From NCBI RefSeq assembly GCF_036785885.1, contig NC_092312.1, positions 25,562,001-25,626,000 on the forward strand: DNA of 64,000 bases, in the 5' to 3' direction. The notes beneath the pieces were generated by a model. The model was given only the letters and a program-made list of their open reading frames with translations, made no database searches and was not told where the DNA came from. A program made the position numbers and the translations under genes. The DNA is from Coffea arabica. Lineage: Eukaryota; Streptophyta; Magnoliopsida; Gentianales; Rubiaceae. This document shows, one piece after another, positions 49,301 through 60,693 of the stretch; position 1 is the first letter of the stretch, and each line of letters starts with the position of its first letter.

Positions 49301-52300
49301 CAGAAGAAACAGATGCATGGAAAGAGAAGGTAAATTCTGCCAGTGGTGCATGACATTTGGACATTTTGATGTGTAATTTTCTGCTTATTTTGCAATAATT
49401 ATAGTTGCATGTAGGATTGGTGATCTAGACTCATTAGGGGTTTGTACAACTGAAAAGAATTGTCATCTTTAATGAATGGCTCATTTTCTCGATTCCTTGC
49501 TTAACATTTTGCAGTATTTTTTATAAATTTTTTAATACTAACTTGTAATTTCATTAGAATATAACTGGCAAGTGTACTTGTATAGAGGTCAAAACCTCAG
49601 TATGACATCATGAGCCAACAAAACTATTTAAATCTTCTGTACAAAATAAGAAAAAAAAACCACTGCATGACCTAAGTATGCATGCTCAATCTTTGTTAAT
49701 GTGGCAAAAGAAAGGAAGATCAATTTTGAGAGACCAATCTGAATTTACCATTCTTTTCAGATACAAAGGCTACATTTGCTGCTTACTGTCAAGGAGTCAG
49801 CAATGGATGTGCCCTCTAATCTAGAAGCTCGGAGGCGTATCTCTTTCTTCTCAAATTCATTGTTTATGGATATGCCTGATGCTCCCAAAGTTCGGAACAT
49901 GCTTTCCTTTTCGTAAGTTCAGATTAACTATTATAGATATTCCCACATTGAAGAGCATGTCTTAGGAATGGAGCTTAGTTACATCATTGTCTCATAGGTC
50001 TAAGAGCTAAGGATTTCATTTATGGTGCTTGAGATAGTTGTTGCTTACATACATACCCTCATATGCCTGTGCATGTGTATTAGAGTAATGTCAGCAGATA
50101 TAAGCTTTGCAAATAGGACATTGATTTTGTTATATAAGTCTACATTCCGCTATGGCTCACAACAATCTGCTGTCTTTTTTGACAAGTGGTAATTAAAAAA
50201 AATTAAATGTTTAATGCTTACAATTTATAGTGCAAGGCATGCAGGTATTCGCTGTATTGTGTTTACCAGAAACATAATTATTGATCTTCTAATTTTACAT
50301 TTGTTTCTTAACATGTCATCACCAGGACCATGTAATACCTTAAACTTTGTTTTATTTGCGCACTCTGTCATGTTCTGATTTTTATCCAATGGTCTGAACA
50401 GTTTGTTAGGACCATGGTTTCTGTTCTTATTGTACATCAAAGTGCTTCTTGTTACAATATGCACTATAACTAGGACTATCAATGTCAGATCTCTATTCTG
50501 CTGGAGGTAGAGTTCATATTCTGAGTAGATTATGATTTTTGCACCTTCATTTAATTATTCGGCCTCAAATTATTTACCTTCTATGATGGCCACTATGCTC
50601 CTAATTTCTGTTAGTTGTTCCTGTTTTTGAGTGCATTTCTGAAAGGAAGTATTTCAGCTGCTGCAAAGTTGTGCTTCTTCTAGATAAGCACTATTGTTTG
50701 CTTATTAATTTCACAATCAAATGTTGGTTGAGTGTGGTATTCTCATAGACATATGGATCCTTACACCTTTTAGGGAATGCATGTGGGAACTGACATCTTC
50801 TAAGCTGAAAGTTTTAACCTTCTGGAGGTACAAACATCTGTTTTTTTGTCCTTTCAGCAAATCTTTTGGGAAGATCCTGTCCATAAAGCTTCAAACTGTT
50901 TATGTGGATCATAGTATGCTTGTCAATTTTCATATATTGCAAATCCTGCAGTTTCATGAAAAATTGATATTATGACCCTTCCTATGCCTATCGCGCGGAA
51001 TGGAACTTGATTGTAACTGTTGACTAGACGAACATATCTAGGGAGGATTCCTTCCACTTGAAATTATCTTCTTTCTTTTGCATCTAAGTTGGCTTGCTTT
51101 TATTACTTTGCAGTACCTTAACTCCTTACTACAATGAGGAGGTTCTCTTCTCTATAAATTCGCTGAAGAAACCTAATGAAGATGGTGTTTCAATACTTTT
51201 CTATCTGCAAAAGATTTATCCAGGTAAAATATTTTCATTTTTTGGCCCATAATTGTCCTTGCACACCCTTGCATGGCATTTGAATGGAATTTGCCAGAGC
51301 GAACCATAAGAAATTTGTTACAGATGAATGGGACAATTTTCTTGAGAGAGTTGATTGCAGCAGTGAAGAGGATCTCATGGGGAATGTAAAATTGGAAGAA
51401 GAACTCCGTCTATGGGCATCTTACAGAGGCCAGACATTAACAAAAACTGGTAAAGAATTTATTTTGTGCTTATGCCATCATTTGAAGAGCATGCATAAAG
51501 GACTTACAGCTTGATATTTTATGTGCTTGCTTTTTACCTTTCCACAATTTCCCCTCCATTTTCTGCTGCTGGATTGATCAAGTGCGGGGCATGATGTACT
51601 ACCGGCAAGCTTTGGAACTTCAGGCGTTTCTTGATATGGCGAAAGATGAAGGTGTCTAGAGAAATTTAATTCTCCTGTTTGTCACTGTAATTCGAGTACT
51701 GATGATTTTAGTTATTGGATTCCTTTAGAACTGTTGAAAGGCTACAAAGCTGTTGTATCAAATACTGAGGAGCAGTTGAGGAATGAGAGGTCCTTGCTAG
51801 TTCAATGTCAAGCAGTTGCAGACATGAAGTTCACATATGTGGTTTCCTGTCAACAGTATGGCATTCAAAAGCGATCCGGTGATCCTCATGCAGCTGATAT
51901 TTTAAGGCTTATGACAAAGTAGGTTGATGAAATGGTTTTCCTTTGAATTTTAGTTGGCAATGGTCACTTGCATTTACCTAATATTTTCTGGTAGATATCC
52001 CTCGATTCGTGTTGCTTACATTGATGAGGTTGAGGAACCTAGCAAAGATAAAACCAAAAAGACGGTAGAGAAGGTTTATTATTCAGCTCTTGTCAAGGCT
52101 ATGCCGAAGTCGGTTGACTCTTCTGAACCAGATCAAAATTTAGATCAGGTATTTATTGTAAATTCACAAGACATCGATTTGAATTCCCAGGTACAGTAAA
52201 AATTTTGTTGTATTTGCTATTTAAGACTCCTGATCTGTAGTTTTGAGTTTTTCAGCATTAGTTGATATCAATCTTGTGATGCCAATATGAAGTCCATTTT

Positions 52301-55300
52301 AATTAGTTATGTTCATGATTCTTGTCAATGGTGTTATATCCTTATTTTTGTAATATTGCATTTTCTGGTGAAATATTTTGTAGATCATGGTGAAGCTTAA
52401 TTCTTTGTGATTTTACTCTTGAATATTTGACTGCATTTTTTAGTGCTTTGAATTAGATCGCATTTGCAAGATCTTATATAATTTATACAGGTTTATGGTG
52501 ATGTGACCAAATGGTACCATTTAGATTCATCGCAATTTCATACATGTAAACCTCTTATTTTTGGCTGTATCATAATCTCTTGTCAGGTTATATATCGAAT
52601 TAAACTGCCAGGGCCAGCACTAATGGGTGAAGGAAAACCAGAAAACCAGAACCATGCAATTGTCTTCACACGTGGAGAAGGATTGCAAACCATAGATATG
52701 AACCAGGTATTTACCAGGAAATTGACATGTGTGCTAAGATTTTTGGTATTGTATGAAAGGCTCCTTATTGTCTCATGTATAGGATAATTACATGGAAGAG
52801 GCCTTCAAGATGAGAAATTTATTGCAAGAGTTTCTTATAAAGCATGGCGTGAGCACCCCAACAATACTGGGACTTAGGGAGTACATTTTCACGGGCAGGT
52901 ATTTATACAGTTGTTAATGTACCTGAATTATGGTCTTCATGCTACCATGAAATAGATTTGTAATGGTGTGATAATTACAGACTTTTAATTGCTATCTTTT
53001 GTATTCTCCTTTCTAGTTTTCAGCCTCTGAATTTATCTATGACTTTTTATCTCTGCAGTGTTTCTTCGCTTGCATGGTTCATGTCAAATCAGGAAACGAG
53101 CTTTGTCACAATTGGTCAAAGATTGTTGGCCAATCCGTTAAAGTAAGTCACCTGGATGCAGCCTCCAAAATTTATTCGTGAAGTATGCAAAGTTGTCAAT
53201 CTGAAACTTATATAAGTATCTCGTTCCTCATAAATTATGTTAGCTGGGGATTTTACTTGTAGTTGTCTCATGAATACTGGTGTTTGTAGAAGTGATCAAG
53301 AATGTGACACAGTAGGATCTTGGAATTTCAGACAATCTGGATAAACCACAGTTTTACTTGCAGTTCTGGGAGGATGGGTTCTAAAGATTTGATTGAGGGA
53401 TTAAATGGAACCAAAAGGCAATTTTAGCTAAGCATCCAGTGGGTTTTTTTTTTTTTTTGGGGGGGGGGGGGGTTTGAAGGAGTCAGTGTAATTGTTTCAT
53501 AGTCATTTGAGCTTTCTTGTAAGTTCTGCTTGATTACCTGCATAATTAATTCGTACAAAAAAGTCAAGCTCTTATCTCTAATAGATGGTTATCTTTGTAG
53601 AACTAATTAACAATAGTATCCAGAAAATGTTTGGCTTGGTCATTAAGTTATTGCTAATATCAATTATCTTCTTTTTCTGTTTGTTTGTCTTGTTCATTGA
53701 GTTTCCAGGGTTCGTTTCCATTATGGCCATCCCGATGTATTTGATAGATTGTTTCACCTAACTAGAGGTGGCATTAGCAAGGCTTCCAAAACTATCAACT
53801 TAAGCGAGGACATATTTGCAGGCATTCTCACATCTCTGAAAGTTTCCTAATTATGTAGTTTTGCTGGATTCTGGATTTTGATATTTTAACACTTTATTTT
53901 TCCTGCTTATCTAGGTTTTAATTCTACGCTCCGTGGTGGCAATGTCACTCACCATGAATACATACAAGTGGGTAAAGGTAGGGATGTGGGCCTTAATCAA
54001 ATTGCACTCTTTGAGGCAAAGATAGCTAATGGCAATGGCGAGCAGACAATGAGTCGTGATGTTTACAGGCTAGGTCACCGGTTTGATTTCTTCCGCATGT
54101 TGTCATGTTACGCAACCACTGTTGGGTTTTATATTAGTACCTTGGTATTCAACCTATCTTTTTGTCTACTTGATAATATTATACCAATGGAAAAGTTATT
54201 TATTTATTTATTTGTTTTTATCTCTCTGGATTAATACTTTAAATATCTTGGTCTTCTTTGCAGATAACTGTTATTATAGTCTATGTATTTCTCTATGGTC
54301 GTCTGTATCTTGTCCTTAGTGGTCTTGAAGAGCAACTGAGCAACCATCCTGCAATTCGTGACAATAAACCTCTTCAAGTAGCTCTAGCTTCACAGTCTTT
54401 TGTGCAAATTGGACTTCTAATGGCTTTACCTATGATGATGGAGATTGGTCTTGAAAGTGGTTTCCGAACTGCATTAACTGATTTTGTACTTATGCAACTA
54501 CAACTTGCTCCTGTATTTTTCACATTTTCTCTTGGAACTAGAACCCATTATTATGGGAGAACATTGCTTCATGGTGGTGCACAATACAGAGCTACAGGTC
54601 GAGGATTTGTTGTGTTTCATGCTAGGTTTGCAGACAACTATAGATTTTACTCTAGGACTCATTTTGTCAAGGGAATTGAACTGATGATTCTACTACTTGT
54701 ATATCACATATTTGGTAAAGCATACCGAGGTGTTGTCGCATACATATTGATAACAGTATCAATTTGGTTCTTAGTTGGAACATGGCTTTTTGCTCCTTTC
54801 CTCTTCAACCCTTCTGGATTTGAGTGGCAAAAGATTGTTGATGATTGGAATGACTGGAATAAGTGGATAAACAACCGCGGTGGTATTGGTGTGCCACCAG
54901 AAAAGAGTTGGGAATCGTGGTGGGAGAAAGAACAGGAGCATCTTCATCATTCTGGGAAGCGTGGTATAATAGTGGAAATACTGCTGTCTCTGCGCTTCTT
55001 CATTTATCAGTATGGTCTTATTTATCACATTTCAATTACAAAGGATCACAGAAGCTTTCTGGTATTTTGATTATTTGCACTTCGTACCACATCCTTATGA
55101 CAAAGTTGTTAACCTCTTTGACTGAACTGGCCTTTAACTGAATTTATTTTATTGCTGTTTCTGTTTCCAGGTTTATGGTATTTCATGGCTTGTGATTTTC
55201 TTCATATTGCTATTGCTGAAGGTGAGCTCGGTCAAGATTTTAATCGTTTATATTCTTTTTACAAGCATGTCCAGTATTATATATTACTTTTCAGATGGTC

Positions 55301-56349
55301 TTATAAACTAAAGAAATTAGAAAGAAGAAGAAAGTTTTGCAGCATAAGTGGTTTTCTGCTATGTTCTAGTGTGAGATGAACTTGTATGGGATAGTTCCCT
55401 ACTTTTGTTTCTTTGATGCTCCAACTGGGGTATCCGGGGAATAACTCTGTAACTGCTGGTAGTTTTTTATATCACACACAAACAATCAAGTAATCGTGTC
55501 TGCTGAATATAGGTTTCATAAGTTTTTATAATAATGATTGACAGAAAACCATGCTCTACAAAGGACGGAAATTTCAAACATTTTAGGGATGTTTCCAGTA
55601 TAATGGCTTTTGTGTGCTTCGGTTTCAAACTGATGATTAGTTTCTGCTTGATAAGGATTTGTAAAATGACCTTATACTTGTCTTTCATTTCTGGTTTAAT
55701 CTTTGCAGGCTATATCATTCGGAAGAAAGCGACTAAGTGCTGATTTTCAACTTGTGTTTCGATTAATCAAAGGCCTCATATTCCTTTCGTTGGTTGCAAT
55801 ATTGATTACATTAATTGCACTTCCTCACTTGACATTTCGGGATATTATAGTTTGCATCCTTGCATTTATGCCAACTGGATGGGGATTACTTTTGGTGAGT
55901 GAAATCTTCCCTAAGTCTGATATTTCAAATTTTTTTTTCCCTAATGATTTGGATCCCTATTTCAATTGCATTAAGTAAATTTCAGAGGAGTTGACTAGTA
56001 TTTCCACATTAGGTTTGTGATTTTCCATGACCATATCCAACACTTATGTCTTCTATGGTTCTGATTTTTCACCCTCTGCTACACCTGAAACAAAAATCAG
56101 ATTGCTCAAGCTTTGAGGCCTTGGGTTCAACGAGCTGGGATATGGGGATCAATCCGGACGCTTTCACGGGGTTACGAAATGTTAATGGGCTTGCTGCTGT
56201 TCACACCCGTCGCCTTCTTGGCATGGTTCCCTTTTGTCTCGGAGTTCCAGACACGAATGTTATTCAACCAGGCGTTTAGCAGGGGTCTGCAGATATCTCG
56301 TATCCTTGGTGGTCCAAAGAAAGATCGATCCTCGAGCAACAAGGAGTAA
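37367..56349 (+). CDS. CALS: Callose synthase (glucan synthase-like), CalS1/2/3 group, complete
   Basis: It makes beta-1,3-glucan from UDP-glucose at the plasma membrane, cell plate and plasmodesmata. I traced 42 exons from ATG 37367 to TAA 56349 (37367-37553, 38098-38198, 38444-38562 ... 54264-55061, 55171-55221, 55709-55894, 56101-56349). Phases agree throughout and the sum is 5841 nt, 1946 residues, normal for the family. Residues ~48-190 are the Vta1-like N-terminal domain and ~305-420 the FKS1-type domain ([15 protein letters not shown]). A first membrane cluster occupies ~450-755. The central cytosolic catalytic loop runs to ~1500 ([28 protein letters not shown]), and C-terminal membrane spans follow. 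The N-terminus ([15 protein letters not shown]) and tail (KDRSSSNKE) fit the CalS1/2/3 clade. Exon 37 ends at a GC donor. No frameshift or stop is present. Confidence 0.96.
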
Positions 56350-56909
56350 TCGAGTTGGAAAACAAGGTAAACTGGTGTAAATATTTTTTAATGCAAAATG
56401 CTCCAGGTAAACAAGGACCCTGCTCGTAGATTTCGTCGAGGATGCAGTGCAGAAATGGGGTGCTTTAGTAAATGCAGCTGCTCTATTTGTATAGCTTTTC
56501 GAATGCTGCATTAAGGCACACAAGCAACAGATGCACAGTAGTTCAAAAGTTGTAGCAACTTTGATCAGATGAATGGTATCATAGTAGCAGAAACAAAATG
56601 CCCACTAACACATCAATGGCTTCGAGAATAATTTAGCAGGACTTAATATTTCTTTCAGGACACCTAATCAAACAACCAAGCTAATTTCTTTTGCAGTTGT
56701 CAAATGAGCAAGGCAACTAACCAGAGAGGAAACACGATTTATAGGACTCGTATTGCTGAAATACGTGAGACTGGGAGGAGTTGCAAAGCAAAATCACTAA
56801 GAAAAGGCATGGTTTGTCTGTAAAACTCGCAAAAAAAGCAAGAAACCAACAGAATTTTTTGATGATTAAATCATTGCTAGTAATTAGTACGACACAAATT
56901 GTAGTAAAA
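56350..56909. other. Callose synthase 3' UTR and convergent spacer
   Basis: 3' flanking DNA of the callose synthase gene running into the 3' end of the minus-strand DC1 pseudogene. No other gene is seen. Confidence 0.6.
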
Positions 56910-57660
56910 CTAATAATAGTATCTTTTGTTTGAGGGTCCGATGTAGTCACAAGCATCGTCAAGTGCTTGAAGGACTAGTTTATGTGCAATTGTTTGCTCC
57001 TCCATTTTCCTTTGCATTTCATAAACAGACTTCTCAAATTCTTGTTCTTCTGTAAGTCTCCTCTGGCTTTCGTCTTCAATCTTTTGCGTTTCCTCTCCCC
57101 CACCATTTTTAGCCATTCCTTTTCCCTTTCTGCTGCTGGCAGTTATAGGTACAATGCAACAATCTACATGTACCCCATATTCACAAGAAGCACTTGTACA
57201 ATAATGAAGCCACTGAGTTTGATCGATCATTTTGCGACATACATCACAAGCATGGGTTTTTGTCTTTGTGTGGATGCTCAAAGATCAGCTTAAGTACATG
57301 TGGATGCTTGTTGCGAATTTGGACGGTTTTAGGCAAAGAAGCGCATTGAAGATGGGGATCAAACTCGCATTGAGCACAGCTTAAGCTGAAGGATTTACCT
57401 TCGAACAAACAAGCGTTGCAAGTATAGGATTGGCTTGAGTACGTTGGGGTAGGGAGGAGAGTCAGGGGATGAGGATGAGAAGGGTCCTTGGAGTGTTGAG
57501 GCAGCTATCATGGAGGAAGTAGTTACATGATAGACATCCATGGAAGGGTTCTTGAACAAGAGTCTCACAACCATTGCAGTTTATTTCCTCACCTTCTTCA
57601 AGCATGAGGGGCATTAATACATGGTGGTGGCTGAAATGCTTGTTTTCTTGCAGATTCTTC
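56910..57660 (-). pseudogene. DC1 (Cys/His-rich C1) domain gene with two frameshifts
   Basis: On the minus strand, C1-type zinc-binding blocks appear in order: a CNGC...CLSC block (57600-57500), CNACLFEG with SCAQCEFDPHLQC (57430-57340), and CDVCRKM with HYCTSASCEYGVHVDC (57250-57160). A helical tail (QRKMEEQTIAHKLVLQALDD) follows and ends YYY at 56910. The frame breaks after LNTPRTL, reaching a TGA within a few codons, and again in an A-run just before CDVCRKM. No convincing ATG was found next to the GA repeat upstream. DC1 proteins are a large plant family linked to stress signalling and redox. This copy appears non-functional unless the sequence has errors at these two sites. Confidence 0.75.

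Positions 57661-57691
<31 letters not shown>
57661..57691. repeat. (CT)n microsatellite
   Basis: About fourteen CT units just upstream (minus strand) of the DC1 pseudogene. Confidence 0.9.
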
Positions 57692-57695
<4 letters not shown>

Positions 57696-58680
57696 AATGT
57701 TTTCAGGTTAATTTGGGTTGGGTGAGGGTGTAGTACCGTTTAGCCGTGCAAATATATAACACTACAATGGTGCTTGGTGCATGTATCAAGCCAAACTTCC
57801 CCCAGCTTTCCCAAATATTAAAAGAAGAGGAAGAAGACCAGCCAACTTGCTTGCCTCTTGTAAATGGTAATCCTGCAGTTCAAAAATTTCCTGTACGTGT
57901 TTTGGTTGACTACAGCTCTAAACAGTGCATGTATAAACAATAAGATGGTTTTGTAGTGGATCCTAATTATATTTGGGGATGTGAATGAAAATGAAATGTA
58001 GTCCTTTGTATTCCCCTCTCAACAACCATAGAGTTAATAATAACAGCAGCATCAACACTGCAACAAAGCTGCTACAAAAATAAATGAACGAGAGTAAGCA
58101 CATCAAGCAATAAATGGTACTGTGAAGTATAATGCACTGAAGTTTTCTGCGGTGTCATTCTCTACCCCTGTACCACTTCTGAAATTAGGAATGCACTTCC
58201 ATCTTGCTGAAGATGTGGAACTCTTGCCTTGCTAAACTGTGCTTTAGTTTTTGTACATTAGCCTTATATTCTAGTGAACCTAAAATTGGCAAACAATAGC
58301 AACAAAATTGCATTGTACGCATCTTATTTTTATGTTAATCAATCAAATTTGTTAGGTTAATACGATCCACAAAACCAAAACCTAGGGGCAAGAGGAAAGT
58401 TCAACTTATAGGACAAATTCTTGTGAAAATTGAGGCTATGACAAGTTGGTAACTGTAGTAGCTCTACTTGTTGATTGCAAAGAAGAACAATGAGGATGAC
58501 TCTAGCATTTCTAGGCTGTTGATCATTACCGTTTTACTTGAAAAATTTGTCTATTACAAACATGCCATAAAACTTGGCTGCAAAACGGACCACGTAATTG
58601 TCCATCCATGGGGTCTGCCCCATTTTCAACATATTTTTAACTTTCAAATTTTGCAAAGTTCAAGCGGAGAGCTCCATGTG
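57692..58680. other. Intergenic DNA, no gene seen
   Basis: No supported gene. The plus-strand open frames here are short and featureless. Confidence 0.5.
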
Positions 58681-59640
58681 TTTAAACTCGGACCGGATCC
58701 ATCGGTTGAAACGGAAATCGGTCAAGTGTCCGGTCCGAGCTATTTTAAAAATCCGAATTGGTCAAGACTCGGTCAAATCCGGTCAAAATCGGGTTTGACC
58801 GTAAACCTGAAGAACCGGTAAAAATCGGATTTTTCTTATTCTCCATTTAAATTTTTTTCCCCCTTCCTGATCTCTTAACTCCAAATCCTTGTAAAGCTCT
58901 CCCTCCTCTACAATTCCATTTTCACTCTTTGACTTCAATTCAAGCATCAAAAATCAATGTTTTAACCTTTTATTAAACAAGATATAATCTTAGATCTTGT
59001 ATTCAAAAGAAGAAAAGATCCAAAAATGCAAAAAAAGGAGTGGAGAAGAGAGCAGTTTGAAGAAAATAGATAAAAGCATGATATTTCATGGGTTTGAGAA
59101 CAAATAACTAATAAATAAGAATGAAAATGAAATTAAAAACAAAAAAAGAAGAAGCAGAAGAAGAAAGGAGCTGTAGAATGGCAGAGAAAGAGGAAGATGA
59201 AAATGCCCTATGGAATGCGTCAACCGTCAGGAGTAGAGGAAGAAATAAGAAGTGTGGCGTGGGGTCAAAGCACTTTCATCCGATACAGGGTCAAAGCATT
59301 TTCAATATTATGTTTTGACCCTTGAGTCGTGTTAAAGTTTGGTGTTATTTTTTAATCAAGCCTATAATTTTAATTTTAAACTTGTTAATATTTATTAAAT
59401 AATATAAATTGCTCCTTGATTATTTTAATTTTTTTGTATTTTATTGTTAAATACATTTGAAATATTAAATATATGTGAATATACCTTTATTAATATTAAC
59501 ATGATCTTAGGTATTTTAAATATAATTTTTTAATTTTTAAATAATTTTTATTTATGATATTATCCTATTCAATCCCCGATCGAATCCATTGACTCTGATC
59601 CCTGACCCTAACCGAGTCGATGCCCGGTACGAGTTTGAAA
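58681..59640. mobile_element. Possible non-autonomous DNA transposon with imperfect inverted ends
   Basis: The left end AAACTCGGACCGGATCCATCG and the reversed right end AAACTCGTACCGGGCATCG are similar. The left subterminal region is rich in TCGGTCAA/CCGGTCAA motifs. No clear target duplication was found, so class and limits are uncertain. The interior is AT-rich and non-coding. Confidence 0.35.
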
Positions 59641-59846
59641 ATACAGGTGGAGAGATCTCAAGTTATCGGGCAATTCTTGAGAATCTCGATGAGATATTTA
59701 TTCATGATCCTCGCAAATCGAGAAAACACATTCAGCGCAGAATTACAAGCAAAAGGAACTGATTCATCCGTGAAATTCCACTAGTGGATTCATCCTTGCA
59801 TGTTGAGGATTTTCAAAAATTGAGCAAGAAAGAAAGAAACAAACAA

Positions 59847-60163
59847 TTAGTAGTAATAATACTTTTTGTGTGATGAACCGACATAATCGCCAGCACTATC
59901 TAGTGCTTGAAGCATTGCTAGATTTGCAATGTGCGTCTCCTTCATTTTCCTTTGAGCTTCAAAAACTGACTTCTGATAATCTGCAGCTTCGTTGCCACCT
60001 TTCCGATTTTGCTTCTTCTTCTCCTTCACAATCATTGGCTGTCCAACGTCGCCGGCCGTTTTAGCGTCCATGGTGCAGCCCAAATGAGCCCCAAAATCAC
60101 AACCATGACAATAATAATGCCACTCATCTTGATTCACATTATTGCTGCTGCATATATCACAGA
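59847..60163 (-). pseudogene. DC1 domain gene truncated by a Helitron
   Basis: The frame begins inside a C1 zinc-binding module (CDICSSN, then WHYYCHGCDFGAHLGC) and continues to a Lys-rich linker and the helical tail QRKMKETHIANLAMLQALDS, ending KKYYYY at 59847. It is a paralogue of 56910-57660, with the same order and tail. The CTAG terminus of a Helitron abuts two bases before CDIC, so all upstream modules are separated from it by the Helitron and would lie beyond the window. An internal ATG (60137) could start a 96-residue remnant lacking the first Cys pair. Confidence 0.8.
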
Positions 60164-60175
60164 CTAGGAGGGGAT

Positions 60176-60194
60176 CACCGCGCGATGCGCGGTG
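60176..60194 (-). other. Helitron 3' terminal hairpin
   Basis: Eight perfect GC-rich pairs around a three-base loop, eight bases before CTAG. It marks the rolling-circle termination end. Confidence 0.88.
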
Positions 60195-60693
60195 GTAATT
60201 TCATGTTGCCCAGAAAATGCCCAGATTTTCAACTGGAAATATCATAAAGCGTATGAATTGTATCTGAGTAATTTAGCTATAAAATTAATAAGCTTTTAGA
60301 TAAGCAATGGTATAAGAAAGCGTGAGCAGGTAAAAGTTTGCATGGAACATGGTGTTGAGAAAAAAGGTTATAAAGGAAAAATCTACTGAAACAAGTACAT
60401 AACAGTTGGAAGGCATCAATTGGAAGGCGAATTGAAAAGCTACTGAAACAAGTACATAACAGTTGGAAGGCATCAATTTAGATACATAGTGGTTGCTGAT
60501 TCCAGTTTATCAGCAAACGTAGAAGGTGGTAGACCAAAAGGAGTTTAAAGGGTATTTCATGGACAAAATACACATCTTCGATTAATACATCAATCAGCCT
60601 TCTAAGGATGCATAACAACCCTTGCAAAAATATATGATAGCATGTTAGGCAATATCCAAGAGTCAGGTGAATGCAAAACTGAACAGGAACAAG

